From an uncultured Muribaculaceae bacterium (lineage in GTDB: Bacteria > Bacteroidota > Bacteroidia > Bacteroidales > Muribaculaceae), in NCBI GenBank assembly GCA_910587475.1, contig CAJUMR010000006.1, positions 1 to 64,000 of the forward strand: 64,000 nt of DNA. Direction: 5' to 3'. Below the pieces are notes generated by a model, which saw nothing but the letters and a program-made list of their open reading frames with translations, did no database searches and was not told the DNA's origin. The position numbers and the translations under genes are program-made. Every line of letters starts with the position of its first letter. The first letter of the stretch is position 1. This document shows, piece by piece, positions 25,897-34,332 of this stretch.

Positions 25897-27111
25897 TTAT
25901 TTAGACTCGAAATGCAGATAGTATTTTTCCCGGCGGTCGTCGCTGCTTGGCCTGTGAAGTAATGCGATGCGCGTGGCGGCGATTTCCCAGTATTTGACGA
26001 TCTCCGTGTTGTTGGCCGGCAGACACTTGAATGCTTCTACCTTGTCAGTCGCATCTTGTGCTTGCCCGAAATTATCTGTCATAAGCTCTGTCAAGGCTTC
26101 CTTTGACTGTTTCAGAGATTCGGCAACACTTGCAGTGTCGTTGCCGATCAGGTGTATGCTTGCAAAGCGAGTGCCATTCTGTTCCTGTGTGTCTGAGGCC
26201 TGGTATTTATATTTTCGGTCAAGAAGACAGTACACTCCATGATAGGTCGGATTGGTCAGAACGATGCTGCCGTCAGTCCAGTCGTAGCAGAGGAAGTCGC
26301 GCGCGATAAGATCTGTCGACAGAGAGGTAGAGTAGGCCACTTCTCCGTCGCGGTAACCTTTCAGATGATGGTTGATCCTGCCGCTTTTGAAAAAGTAGGA
26401 GCTCCATTGCGAGGAGTAATGGATTTCAGTCGAGCTGGAAGTGCAGTTTTTAGCATAGATTTTTAACGTGTCGGGAAATCCGTCGGCACACCACACGATC
26501 GAATCGTAATATTCAGTATATTCCGGTATCATCAGACTGAAATTGTCATAGTAGTCTGTTATCCTGAATGTGATGAGGTCGAAAGGCGCCGCTAAGCGGA
26601 AGTTGTCATTCATGAAAGGCGAGAATGCAGCCTTCACTAATTTGAATTTGTACTCGTCGGGCACGATTCCAGGCATTGGTTCTTGGATGTTATCATCGAA
26701 CTGACGGGTTATCGATATGGTTGAGTTCAGCACCCTGTTGCCATGGTTGGCAGAAATGCTTATCTGATCATTCAGGGTCATTCGCTCTGTCGAGTTTTCG
26801 GGGAAGTGGCATATCAGGCGCTTGCCTTCTGTTGTCAGGATTGCCCAACCGCAGTCATATACATTGCTGTTGCCGTTGACCGGATTGAGTCTGTCGACGT
26901 TATCGCATGACAGAACAATATCGCCTCCTTTGCCGCTGACGTTGATGGTGCAAGTAGGCAACCCGTTTTCAATGCTGCAGCTGTAGGTTATATTCCCTTC
27001 CGATCTGTTGTCGGCTGACCATATCATATAATCGGGAGCCTCGTCTTCCGAACATGACGCGAGTGAAAGGACTGCGGTGAGAATGTAGAGTAGGATCAGA
27101 TATCTGTTCAT
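25897..27111 (-). CDS. hypothetical lipoprotein
   Basis: 404 residues with a lipoprotein signal (YILTAVLSLASC, lipid Cys about 20). The N-terminal third looks like one or two Ig-like/BACON-type beta domains (TINVSGKGGDIVLSCDN, STISITRQFDD); the rest is mixed and unrecognised. A -7 box (27186) lies 75 bases upstream. The product is likely anchored in the outer membrane. No neighbours give a role. Confidence 0.7.
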   Translation of the reverse strand: MNRYLILLYILTAVLSLASCSEDEAPDYMIWSADNRSEGNITYSCSIENGLPTCTINVSGKGGDIVLSCDNVDRLNPVNGNSNVYDCGWAILTTEGKRLICHFPENSTERMTLNDQISISANHGNRVLNSTISITRQFDDNIQEPMPGIVPDEYKFKLVKAAFSPFMNDNFRLAAPFDLITFRITDYYDNFSLMIPEYTEYYDSIVWCADGFPDTLKIYAKNCTSSSTEIHYSSQWSSYFFKSGRINHHLKGYRDGEVAYSTSLSTDLIARDFLCYDWTDGSIVLTNPTYHGVYCLLDRKYKYQASDTQEQNGTRFASIHLIGNDTASVAESLKQSKEALTELMTDNFGQAQDATDKVEAFKCLPANNTEIVKYWEIAATRIALLHRPSSDDRREKYYLHFESK

Positions 27112-27185
27112 GCGGTGATAATAGTTTTTCGTTGAAGTGATAGGATAGCGGCATTGCGGAAGAGAGTGCTTTTAATTACCCGACA

Positions 27186-27193
27186 CAAATGTA
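27186..27193 (-). promoter_or_regulatory. -7 element for the lipoprotein gene
   Basis: TACATTTG on the minus strand, matching TAnnTTTG; no good -33 element. Confidence 0.45.
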
Positions 27194-27249
27194 GTCAAAA
27201 TGTTACATCCATCTATCAACAAATGTCGATAAAGATGACTGAAACGAGT

Positions 27250-27295
27250 TTTTATAAAAATGACAGGAGCGGTTGTTGGTGTCACCGCTCCTGTC
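27250..27295 (-). terminator. intrinsic terminator of the pepP/gamma-CA operon
   Basis: 11-bp arms (GACAGGAGCGG / CCGCTCCTGTC, 62-72 and 85-95 of the 27200 block) followed on the minus strand by ATTTTTATAAAA. It lies 29 bases past the stop at 27324. Confidence 0.85.
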
Positions 27296-27323
27296 CCGTT
27301 GCTATTTATATCGGTTGTATGAT

Positions 27324-27863
27324 TTACTTTTCAGTAGCGTCGTTTTCAGAGTTGTCATACCACTTTGAGTACATGAGGTAGTTGCGGGCGATTTTTTGGT
27401 TGATTTCGCGGCTTTGCGCCGGATCGACCATTTTGATAAACTTTGCCGGTGCTCCGCCCCACAGTTCGTTAGGACCGATCTTGGTGCGAGACAGTACAAC
27501 TGCTCCTGCTGCCACAATGGCGCCTTCGCCGACTTCTGCGTCATCCATTACTACAGATCCCATGCCGATAAGAGCGAAATCGCGGATCTTTGCGCCATGG
27601 ATCGTGACATTGTGGCCTATCGACACATCATTGCCTATCTCGATGGTGGATTTCTGATAGAGGGTGTGGAGCACTGATCCGTCCTGTATATTGACTCTGT
27701 CTCCGATCTTGATGGAATTGACATCGCCGCGCAGGACCGAATTGAACCATATGCTGCAGCCGTCGCCCATGACGACGTCGCCGATCACTGTTGCATTCTC
27801 GGCAAGAAAGCATTCGTTGCCGATTTTGGGCGTAAAGCCTCTTACGGGGATTATTAGTGCCAT
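27324..27863 (-). CDS. gamma-class carbonic anhydrase-like hexapeptide protein (YrdA/CaiE family)
   Basis: 179 residues of left-handed beta-helix repeats followed by a C-terminal helix. Three His (66, 84 and 89, in SVLHTLY and SIGHNVTIHG) match the zinc or iron ligands of gamma-carbonic anhydrases; RGD at 45-47 and Gln60 match conserved structural residues. Many such proteins lack proven anhydrase activity. The start codon overlaps the stop of the aminopeptidase gene by one base, so the two are translationally coupled. A link between the two functions is not obvious. Confidence 0.85.
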   Translation of the reverse strand: MALIIPVRGFTPKIGNECFLAENATVIGDVVMGDGCSIWFNSVLRGDVNSIKIGDRVNIQDGSVLHTLYQKSTIEIGNDVSIGHNVTIHGAKIRDFALIGMGSVVMDDAEVGEGAIVAAGAVVLSRTKIGPNELWGGAPAKFIKMVDPAQSREINQKIARNYLMYSKWYDNSENDATEK

Positions 27864-29653
27864 TATCGTGTGAGTTTGCTTGTTTTATCTTTGAGCCATG
27901 CGAGAGCTTCGCCTGAAAGACCGGGGGCGAGAGTGTCGTAGACTTTGGTGTGGTAATTGTTGACCCATTCGATTTCTTCGTCGGTCATGATTGATGTGTC
28001 GAACAATGAGAGGTCAAACGGGAACATCGTCACGGTCTCGAAGCCGTAGAACTGGCCGAATTCGGTTTTCATGGCCGGAACACACAGCACTAGATTTTCG
28101 CAGCGTATGCCATGCACGTCAGTGCGGTAGAGTCCGGGTTCATTTGATGTCAGCATGCCGGGCTTGAACGGGAAGCGACTGATGTTGAGGGCTACTCGTT
28201 GCGGACCTTCATGGACGTTGAGGAAGTGGCCGACTCCGTGGCCGGTACCGTGGAGATAGCTCAGTCCGTTTTTCCATAGGAACTGACGGGCGATCACATC
28301 GATTTGTGCGCCGTTGGTTCCTTCGGGGAATATCATGTTGGCCATGGCAATGTGGCCTTTCATCACGAGTGTGAAGTCGCGGCGTTCGTCAGCGGTGGGG
28401 GTTCCGAGAGCGATCGTGCGGGTGATGTCGGTTGTTCCGTCGAGATATTGGGCGCCGGAATCGACGAGCAGCAGTCCGCAGGGTTTCAGTGTCGACGATG
28501 AGTTCTCGTCGGCTTCGTAGTGAACGATGGCGCCATGGGCCTCGTAGCCTGCGATAGTGCCGAAGCTTTCGTCGAAGAACAGATCCTGAGCGCTGCGGTT
28601 GCGTCGGAGGATTTCGGCGACGTCGAGTTCGCTGATGCCGTCGTTGGCGGCAACGCGGCGTTCGATTTCCATGAAAGAGTGAACGAGTGCAATTCCGTCG
28701 CGGCGCATGGCGTCCTTGATGCCTGCGATCTGAGTGGCGTTCTTGCACGCTTTCATTTCAGCGACTGGCGATGCTCCGCTGACGGCGCGGCAACCGAGTG
28801 CTGTTCTGACAGCTTCTGCAGTGCGGCCCGGCTCGATAAGCACGCGGGCTTCTGAAGGCAGTGAGGCAAGAAAATCCATTATGGCATCATACGGCCGGGT
28901 GCTGACGCCTTGTGCCGACAGGTAGGCTTTGACTTCATCGGTGAGCTTGGCGTCATCGACAAAAAGAACCGATTGTCCATCGGGAGCTATATACAGGAAC
29001 GATGTAGCCACAGGATTATATGTCACGTCATTGCTGCGGATATTGAGCGTCCATGCAATTTCGTCGAGAGCTGAAATGAATTGCGATGATGCCTGCAATC
29101 CCGGCAGGGCAGCCAGAATGTTGTCGATCTTCTCTTTTGCTTCAAGTCCGGCATACTTTGCGTCGTGAACAAATATTTTCGCATCAGGAAGAGCCGGACG
29201 ATCGCTCCAGATATTGTCGATCGGATCAAAATCTGTCACGAGTGTGATGTCATGTTTTGCGAGATTGTCGCGCAGACTTTCGGCGCTCACCGATGAGAAC
29301 ATCATGCCGTTGATGCCGACGGTCTCCCCGGGCTTGAGTGTTGAGGTCAGGAATGTCTCGATCGAAGGTGTCGACGGCAGTCCGTCTTTCATCAGTTCTA
29401 TCTCGGTGCCTTCAAGTTGCTGGGCGCCCTGAAGAAAGTAGCGTGAATCTGTCCACAGATATGCTTTGTCGGCGGTGACGACGAGGTCGCCGGCCGAACC
29501 TGTAAAGCCACTCAGCCAGCGGCGTGACTGCCAGTGTGCGGCAAGGTATTCACTCATGTGGGGGTCGGCTTGAGGGATGATAGTTGCGGCGATCCCTGAC
29601 TTTTTCATTTCGTCGCGCAGCGAGTGCAGACGGTCTGATATTTTGGTTTTCAT
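27863..29653 (-). CDS. Xaa-Pro aminopeptidase (M24 family)
   Basis: 596 residues: two creatinase-like N-terminal domains (about 1-320), then the pita-bread metallopeptidase domain. The five metal ligands are visible: Asp in LLVDSGAQY, Asp in DGTTDITR, His in HGTGHGVGHF, Glu in TSNEPGLY and Glu in IRCENLVL. It removes an N-terminal residue in front of proline. The long form (about 590-610) with the extra N-terminal domain resembles the human XPNPEP1-type enzymes. No signal peptide, thus cytoplasmic. First gene of the operon with the carbonic-anhydrase-like gene. Confidence 0.92.
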   Translation of the reverse strand: MKTKISDRLHSLRDEMKKSGIAATIIPQADPHMSEYLAAHWQSRRWLSGFTGSAGDLVVTADKAYLWTDSRYFLQGAQQLEGTEIELMKDGLPSTPSIETFLTSTLKPGETVGINGMMFSSVSAESLRDNLAKHDITLVTDFDPIDNIWSDRPALPDAKIFVHDAKYAGLEAKEKIDNILAALPGLQASSQFISALDEIAWTLNIRSNDVTYNPVATSFLYIAPDGQSVLFVDDAKLTDEVKAYLSAQGVSTRPYDAIMDFLASLPSEARVLIEPGRTAEAVRTALGCRAVSGASPVAEMKACKNATQIAGIKDAMRRDGIALVHSFMEIERRVAANDGISELDVAEILRRNRSAQDLFFDESFGTIAGYEAHGAIVHYEADENSSSTLKPCGLLLVDSGAQYLDGTTDITRTIALGTPTADERRDFTLVMKGHIAMANMIFPEGTNGAQIDVIARQFLWKNGLSYLHGTGHGVGHFLNVHEGPQRVALNISRFPFKPGMLTSNEPGLYRTDVHGIRCENLVLCVPAMKTEFGQFYGFETVTMFPFDLSLFDTSIMTDEEIEWVNNYHTKVYDTLAPGLSGEALAWLKDKTSKLTR

Positions 29654-29683
29654 TGCAGTGGTTCTTTTGCGTTATACAATGTG

Positions 29684-29691
29684 CAAACTTA
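29684..29691 (-). promoter_or_regulatory. -7 element for the aminopeptidase gene
   Basis: TAAGTTTG on the minus strand, 30 bases before the ATG at 29653. It is only 13 bases from the oppositely directed -7 box of nagA. Confidence 0.5.
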
Positions 29692-29704
29692 CAAAAAAAA
29701 TATG

Positions 29705-29712
29705 TATCTTTG
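29705..29712 (+). promoter_or_regulatory. -7 element for nagA
   Basis: TATCTTTG matches TAnnTTTG, 35 bases before the nagA ATG. Confidence 0.55.
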
Positions 29713-29747
29713 CTGAATAATAACAACGAATTTATAATATACATCTT

Positions 29748-30911
29748 ATGTTAACACAGATAATCAACGGTAAGATATTTACACCTCACGGATGGGTCAA
29801 CGGAGGCTCGCTCGTGATTGAAGGTTCGAAGATCCGCGACATTCTCAATTCTGCCGAACCCGTAGAGGGAGCAGATAAAATCATCGATGCAAAAGGAGGC
29901 TATGTGCTTCCGGGTGCGATCGATCTCCACGTCCACGGCGGTGGCGGACGCGACTTCATGGAAACTACTGAGGAAGCTTTCCTCGAAGCGATAGCGGCTC
30001 ACCGAAGCCACGGCACCACTTCGATTGCTCCGACATTGTCGTCATCGACCAACAAGATGATTGACGACGCTGCCGCTACTTGCGACAAACTCATGGAAGA
30101 TCCCGAAAACGGTATTATCGGTCTCCATCTCGAAGGCCCGTACTTCAACCCCAAGAAGGCCGGAGCGCAGATGCCTGAAATTATCCGTGCGATCAACCCC
30201 GAAGAATATAAGGATCTTGTCGAGCGTCATAGCAGCATCCGCCGCTGGGATGCTGCGCCCGAACTCGAAGGCTCGGAAGAGTTTGCCCGTTACCTCCGTT
30301 CAAAGGGTATCGTTGTGTCGATCGCTCACACTGCAGCCACTCCCGAAGACGTCGAGCGCGCCTATAAAGCAGGCTTCAGCCATGCTACGCATTTCTATAA
30401 CGCCATGACTCAGTATCACAAAGAAGGCATGTACAGCCATGCCGGCACAGTCGAAGGCATTTACGACAGCGAAGGCATGACAGTCGAAGTGATTGGCGAC
30501 GGTATCCACGTTCCGGCTAAGTCGATCCGTCTGGCTCATCGTGTCAAAGGTGTGGAAAATATGGCACTCATCACCGACGCGCTCGCCGTAGCCGCATCCG
30601 ACAGCACAAAGGCCTTCGACGATCGCGTGAAGATAGAGAACGGTGTGTGCGTTTTGTCAGATGGAAGCGCCATTGCCGGATCGATCGCTACGATGGATCG
30701 CGTTATCAAGGTAGCAGTGACCAAGGTCGGGCTTCCGCTTGAGGATGTTGCCCGCATGGCGTCTGAGACCCCTGCTAAGATCATGGGCGTATACGACCGC
30801 AAAGGTAGCCTCGAACGTGGAAAGGATGCAGATATTATCATCATGGACGATGATATCAACCTTACCGGCGTTGTGCAGATGGGACGTGAGATCCCGGTTG
30901 CAAAACTGTGA
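29748..30911 (+). CDS. nagA: N-acetylglucosamine-6-phosphate deacetylase
   Basis: 387 residues of the amidohydrolase fold. Metal and substrate residues can be seen in DLHVHGGGGRDF, GLHLEGPYF (Glu ligand), AHTAAT (His), SHATHFYNAM (His) and the catalytic Asp in LITDALAVA. It removes acetate from GlcNAc-6-phosphate in the cytoplasm, feeding amino sugars from mucin or from cell-wall turnover into glycolysis. The SGNH-hydrolase block begins 43 bases later on the same strand and may share the transcript. No nagB is nearby. Confidence 0.93.
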   Translation: MLTQIINGKIFTPHGWVNGGSLVIEGSKIRDILNSAEPVEGADKIIDAKGGYVLPGAIDLHVHGGGGRDFMETTEEAFLEAIAAHRSHGTTSIAPTLSSSTNKMIDDAAATCDKLMEDPENGIIGLHLEGPYFNPKKAGAQMPEIIRAINPEEYKDLVERHSSIRRWDAAPELEGSEEFARYLRSKGIVVSIAHTAATPEDVERAYKAGFSHATHFYNAMTQYHKEGMYSHAGTVEGIYDSEGMTVEVIGDGIHVPAKSIRLAHRVKGVENMALITDALAVAASDSTKAFDDRVKIENGVCVLSDGSAIAGSIATMDRVIKVAVTKVGLPLEDVARMASETPAKIMGVYDRKGSLERGKDADIIIMDDDINLTGVVQMGREIPVAKL

Positions 30912-30954
30912 TGATTGTTTTTTTGCTTCGTAAAACCTAAAAACATTATAATTC

Positions 30955-31758
30955 ATGAAAAAATTATTCCTTTTTATCTCTGCTGTCATGATTGGCATGA
31001 CCGCAGTCGCCCAGAGTGTGTCGATCTATCAGGGTACACAAGAAAAACTCAACTTCTCTCCGTCTGAAGTGGATTCCATCGTGTTTGACTCAAAAGATCC
31101 CACTGGTCAGTTGTCTGCAATCACAGTCAAAGGTACATGGTGCTCGATCGGGACTTCGATCACTTGGTACAATAACAACGTCGCTGCTTCATCAGGCCGT
31201 TTCACCCGTGGCTATCAGGATCGTGTGATGGATAAGTTTGCATTCCGCAGCTTTATCAATGCCGGCGACAACGGTGGCTGGGCTCAGCGCACTATCGACA
31301 AGTCATTGATCAAGAAAGCCGATTACTATACCATCGAGCATGGCATCAACGACTGGGGCAACTCGATCCCCGTCGGAACAATCAACGACTACATCAACAA
31401 CACTAAAAACGGTACATTCGCTGCCGCTTATCGCCAGATAATCGATAAGATCTATTCGCTCAATCCCCGTGCGCGCGTCGTGCTCTGCACTCCCCGCAAG
31501 GGCTATGGCTTTGACGGCTATCTCCCTGCCAAGTGGTCTGATCCCAAGAATGGCATCTACCTGAAGGAATATGCTGATCTCGTCCGTCAGATTGCCGAGT
31601 ACGAATCGTTCCCCGTAGCCGACTTTTTCAATGAGTGTGGCGGTCAGCGCAATCTTTCCAAGCTCTCAATCGACACCGCTCTCCATCCCAACGACGACGG
31701 TTATCAGATGATGGCTAACGTTCTTATCAAAGCTTTTGAAAAAATAATCGTTAAGTGA
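30955..31758 (+). CDS. secreted SGNH/GDSL-type hydrolase, copy 1 (with N-terminal extension)
   Basis: 267 residues: signal peptide (about 1-19), a short beta domain (about 22-48, IYQGTQEKLNFSPSEVDSIVF), then an SGNH domain starting at TWCSIGTSITW (nucleophile probably Ser68), with the oxyanion Asn in EHGINDWG and a C-terminal LHPNDDGY holding the catalytic His. The Asp of the usual Asp-x-x-His is one residue off, so the third catalytic residue is uncertain. Such enzymes remove acetyl or other esters from sugars. Roughly 80% identical by eye over about 205 residues to the product of 32262. The stop is joined to the next gene in TGATG. Confidence 0.85.
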   Translation: MKKLFLFISAVMIGMTAVAQSVSIYQGTQEKLNFSPSEVDSIVFDSKDPTGQLSAITVKGTWCSIGTSITWYNNNVAASSGRFTRGYQDRVMDKFAFRSFINAGDNGGWAQRTIDKSLIKKADYYTIEHGINDWGNSIPVGTINDYINNTKNGTFAAAYRQIIDKIYSLNPRARVVLCTPRKGYGFDGYLPAKWSDPKNGIYLKEYADLVRQIAEYESFPVADFFNECGGQRNLSKLSIDTALHPNDDGYQMMANVLIKAFEKIIVK

Positions 31759-32252
31759 TGCGTGTCATGAACCTTATATCGCGTGCCGCATGTGCGGCCA
31801 TGTTTTTGACTGTCTCGTGTCTGTCATCTTATGCCGACGGCAATTCAGTGTGTCTGCACCTTCGCTCTGGCGAAAAAGTGTTGTTTGCCAATGCTGATCG
31901 CCCTGTGCTGACTTTCGATGATGACAATGTCGTGACAATCAAAGACAATACCAAGAACGTAAGCACAAATTCTTTTGAAAGCGTCCACAAGATCACTTTT
32001 GGCGATGTCGCCGGAGTGAACGACGCATTGGTCGATTCTGATGGCAAAATTGTTGCTGTCGGACCGCGCGACATCGCATTGGTCGGCTTCGCATGCGGAA
32101 CGCCGGTGACAGTTGTCAACATCAACGGCGTTATCCTGCAATCGATGACTGTCGACGACGAGTCGGCATTTGTTGTGTCTCTCGAAGGTTATTCTGCCGG
32201 AGTCTATGTCGTCACAGCCGGATCGGCTAATTATAAAATAGCAATTAAGTAA
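31758..32252 (+). CDS. small secreted protein with C-terminal sorting-like domain
   Basis: 164 residues from the ATG at 31758, which shares one base with the stop of the hydrolase gene (a GTG one codon earlier, or ATG 31767, are also possible). A signal peptide is followed by a beta segment (VCLHLRSGEKVLFANADRPVLTF ... FESVHKITF) similar in style to the N-terminal extension of the preceding hydrolase. The C-terminal 70 residues resemble type A sorting domains of the type IX secretion system (VVNINGVILQSMTVDD..., SLEGYSAGVYVVTAG). Sandwiched between the two hydrolases; a surface anchor or partner is plausible, not shown. Confidence 0.65.
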   Translation: MRVMNLISRAACAAMFLTVSCLSSYADGNSVCLHLRSGEKVLFANADRPVLTFDDDNVVTIKDNTKNVSTNSFESVHKITFGDVAGVNDALVDSDGKIVAVGPRDIALVGFACGTPVTVVNINGVILQSMTVDDESAFVVSLEGYSAGVYVVTAGSANYKIAIK

Positions 32253-32261
32253 AGAGCACTC

Positions 32262-32963
32262 ATGAAAAAATTATTTATGATACTTGCAGCCGGCGTGTTT
32301 GCACTGCAGTCGTTTGCGCAGCCGCGGCAGATCGATGCCACATGGTGTTCGATCGGAACTTCAATCACGTGGTACAATAATAATGTGTCGGTAGCGTCAG
32401 GTCGCTTCACACGTGGCTATCAGGATCGCGTGATGGACAAGCTTGCATTTGCCAAACTGATCAACGTCGGTGACAATGGCGGTTGGGCACAGCGCACTAT
32501 CGACAGAAATCTTATAGAGAAGGCTGATTATTACACGATTGAGCATGGCATCAACGATTGGGGCACATCGCAACCCGTCGGAACTATCGACGATTATATC
32601 AACAATGCCAACAATGGAACATTTGCTGCCGCCTATCGTAAGATTGTCGACCGCATCTTCGAACTCAATCCCGAAGCTAAGGTGGTGCTCTGCACTCCGC
32701 GCAAGGCCTATGGCTTCGACGGTTATCTGCCAAATCATTGGTATGATCCCAAGAATGGCATCTATATGAAAGAGTATGCCGATCTCGTGCGACAGATCGC
32801 GGCTTACGAGTCTTTCCCGTTGGCCGACTTTTTCAATGAATGTGCCGGACAGCGCAATCTGAGCAATCTTTCGATCGAGACTGCTGTGCATCCCAACGAC
32901 AACGGCTATCAGATCATGGCCAATGTCTTGATTGATGCATTGGAGCGTGTTTTGGTCGACTGA
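32262..32963 (+). CDS. secreted SGNH/GDSL-type hydrolase, copy 2
   Basis: 233 residues: signal peptide (about 1-19) directly followed by the SGNH domain (TWCSIGTSITW, EHGINDWG, VHPNDNGY). It lacks the 30-residue beta extension of copy 1 but is otherwise its close paralogue, a tandem duplication with one small gene between. In the last motif the position of the acidic residue is Glu (SIETAVHP) where copy 1 has Asp. It is the last gene of the nagA-side cluster, ended by the hairpin at 32987. Substrate unknown; an acetyl-sugar esterase would fit with nagA upstream, which is inference. Confidence 0.85.
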   Translation: MKKLFMILAAGVFALQSFAQPRQIDATWCSIGTSITWYNNNVSVASGRFTRGYQDRVMDKLAFAKLINVGDNGGWAQRTIDRNLIEKADYYTIEHGINDWGTSQPVGTIDDYINNANNGTFAAAYRKIVDRIFELNPEAKVVLCTPRKAYGFDGYLPNHWYDPKNGIYMKEYADLVRQIAAYESFPLADFFNECAGQRNLSNLSIETAVHPNDNGYQIMANVLIDALERVLVD

Positions 32964-32986
32964 TCGCCTTTTCTGCTTTACAATAA

Positions 32987-33037
32987 TCCGGGCCGCCGAT
33001 TTCCAAGATGGAATATCAGCGGCCCGGAATGTTTTTT
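32987..33037 (+). terminator. intrinsic terminator of the SGNH cluster
   Basis: 10-bp arms (TCCGGGCCGC / GCGGCCCGGA) with a 22-nt loop and a T-run at 33032-33037. It lies between convergent genes and could also act on the minus strand. Confidence 0.85.
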
Positions 33038-33054
33038 GGGAGTGCCTATGTTGC

Positions 33055-34302
33055 TCAGTCGTTTTTCAACGCTTTGGCGAGAGCGAGCAATGCCTCTGTT
33101 GAAGCTCTCTCGATTACACGGCTTCGATTGCCGGGATAGCGTTTTACAAAGGCTTCTGTGCCATTAGGTGTAACCACAGCTGTCCACACCGTGCCGACTG
33201 GCTTCTCGGCTGAGCCGCCGTCAGGCCCGGCTATGCCCGATGTTGCTACGGCACATTCGACGTTCATCAGGCGTGCCACGCCTTCAGCCATCGCTGTAAC
33301 TACTTCACGGCTGACCGCTCCATGTCGTTCGATCAATTCTCTGTCAACGCCAAGCACATTTGTCTTGACGCTGTTGGCATAGCTTACGACCGAACCGGCG
33401 TAGACGTCCGAACATCCTGCGATCGACGTGATCGAGTGCGCTATATTGCCGCCTGTGCAGCTTTCAGCGCTTGCGAGATGTAGGCCGAGACTGCGTACTG
33501 CCGAAAGAGCTATTTCCGCAGCATTGCCGTCGCCTTTATAGATAATGTAGGGAGCAGTCTCCTGACACAGGCGTTCATATGCTTCGCTTAGTTTAATGTC
33601 TGTTCCGTCTCCCTCTGTACCGGTCGCATCAAGCCTTAGGCGTATCAGTCCGGGAGTCGGAAGATAGGCGAGATGAATTGCTGACGGCAATTCCGATTCA
33701 AATTTGTCGAGTTTCTGTGCAAGCGCCGACTCGGTGATGCCTGTTATCATCACCACTTTATGTCCGATATACACTTTCGGGGAGAAGTGTGATGATATTT
33801 CTCCAGCTACAGCCCTGATCATCATTCCTTCAGTCTCAAACGGCACACCGGGCATCGCTATCAGCACGTGGCCATCTGCGCGTTCAAACCACATGATCGG
33901 TGCAGTGCCGAGACGGTTCTGGATGACCTTGCACGAACTCGGCACCATTGCTTGGGCTTCGGTGAGAGGATTCATCTGCAACTGGCGTATTGCAAACACT
34001 TCGCGGATGTTTTCGGCCACCTCTTTGTCAAACACCATTGTGCCGCCGAAAATCTTGCACAGTTCTGTCTTGGTGATGTCGTCTTTCGTCGGGCCGAGAC
34101 CTCCGGTGGTTATTACAAGTTCACTGTCGGCCATACATAGATCTATGGCGCAGCGGATGTCGTCTGCTTTGTCGGCCACAGTCACAACTCTGACAGTCTC
34201 CCATCCCAGAGGCCCGAGGCTGCGGGATATGAAGCCTGAATTAGTATCGGTGACCTGACCGATAAGGATCTCGTCGCCGATGACTATGATTGAAAGTTTC
34301 AT
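33055..34302 (-). CDS. cinA: CinA-family protein (nicotinamide-nucleotide amidase with MoCF-like domain)
   Basis: 415 residues. The N-terminal MoCF/MogA-like domain (about 1-170; IVIGDEILIGQVTDTNSGFI, TTGGLGPTKDD) is an ADP-ribose pyrophosphatase in characterised CinA proteins. The C-terminal PncC-type domain (about 255-415; ASAESCTGGNIAHSIT, VATSGIAGPDGGS) deamidates nicotinamide mononucleotide. It recycles pyridine-nucleotide by-products in the cytoplasm. It lies 30 bases behind tsaD on the same strand and is likely in one transcript. Confidence 0.92.
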   Translation of the reverse strand: MKLSIIVIGDEILIGQVTDTNSGFISRSLGPLGWETVRVVTVADKADDIRCAIDLCMADSELVITTGGLGPTKDDITKTELCKIFGGTMVFDKEVAENIREVFAIRQLQMNPLTEAQAMVPSSCKVIQNRLGTAPIMWFERADGHVLIAMPGVPFETEGMMIRAVAGEISSHFSPKVYIGHKVVMITGITESALAQKLDKFESELPSAIHLAYLPTPGLIRLRLDATGTEGDGTDIKLSEAYERLCQETAPYIIYKGDGNAAEIALSAVRSLGLHLASAESCTGGNIAHSITSIAGCSDVYAGSVVSYANSVKTNVLGVDRELIERHGAVSREVVTAMAEGVARLMNVECAVATSGIAGPDGGSAEKPVGTVWTAVVTPNGTEAFVKRYPGNRSRVIERASTEALLALAKALKND

Positions 34303-34332
34303 TATTCAGTGATAATGTAGTTTAACAATCCT

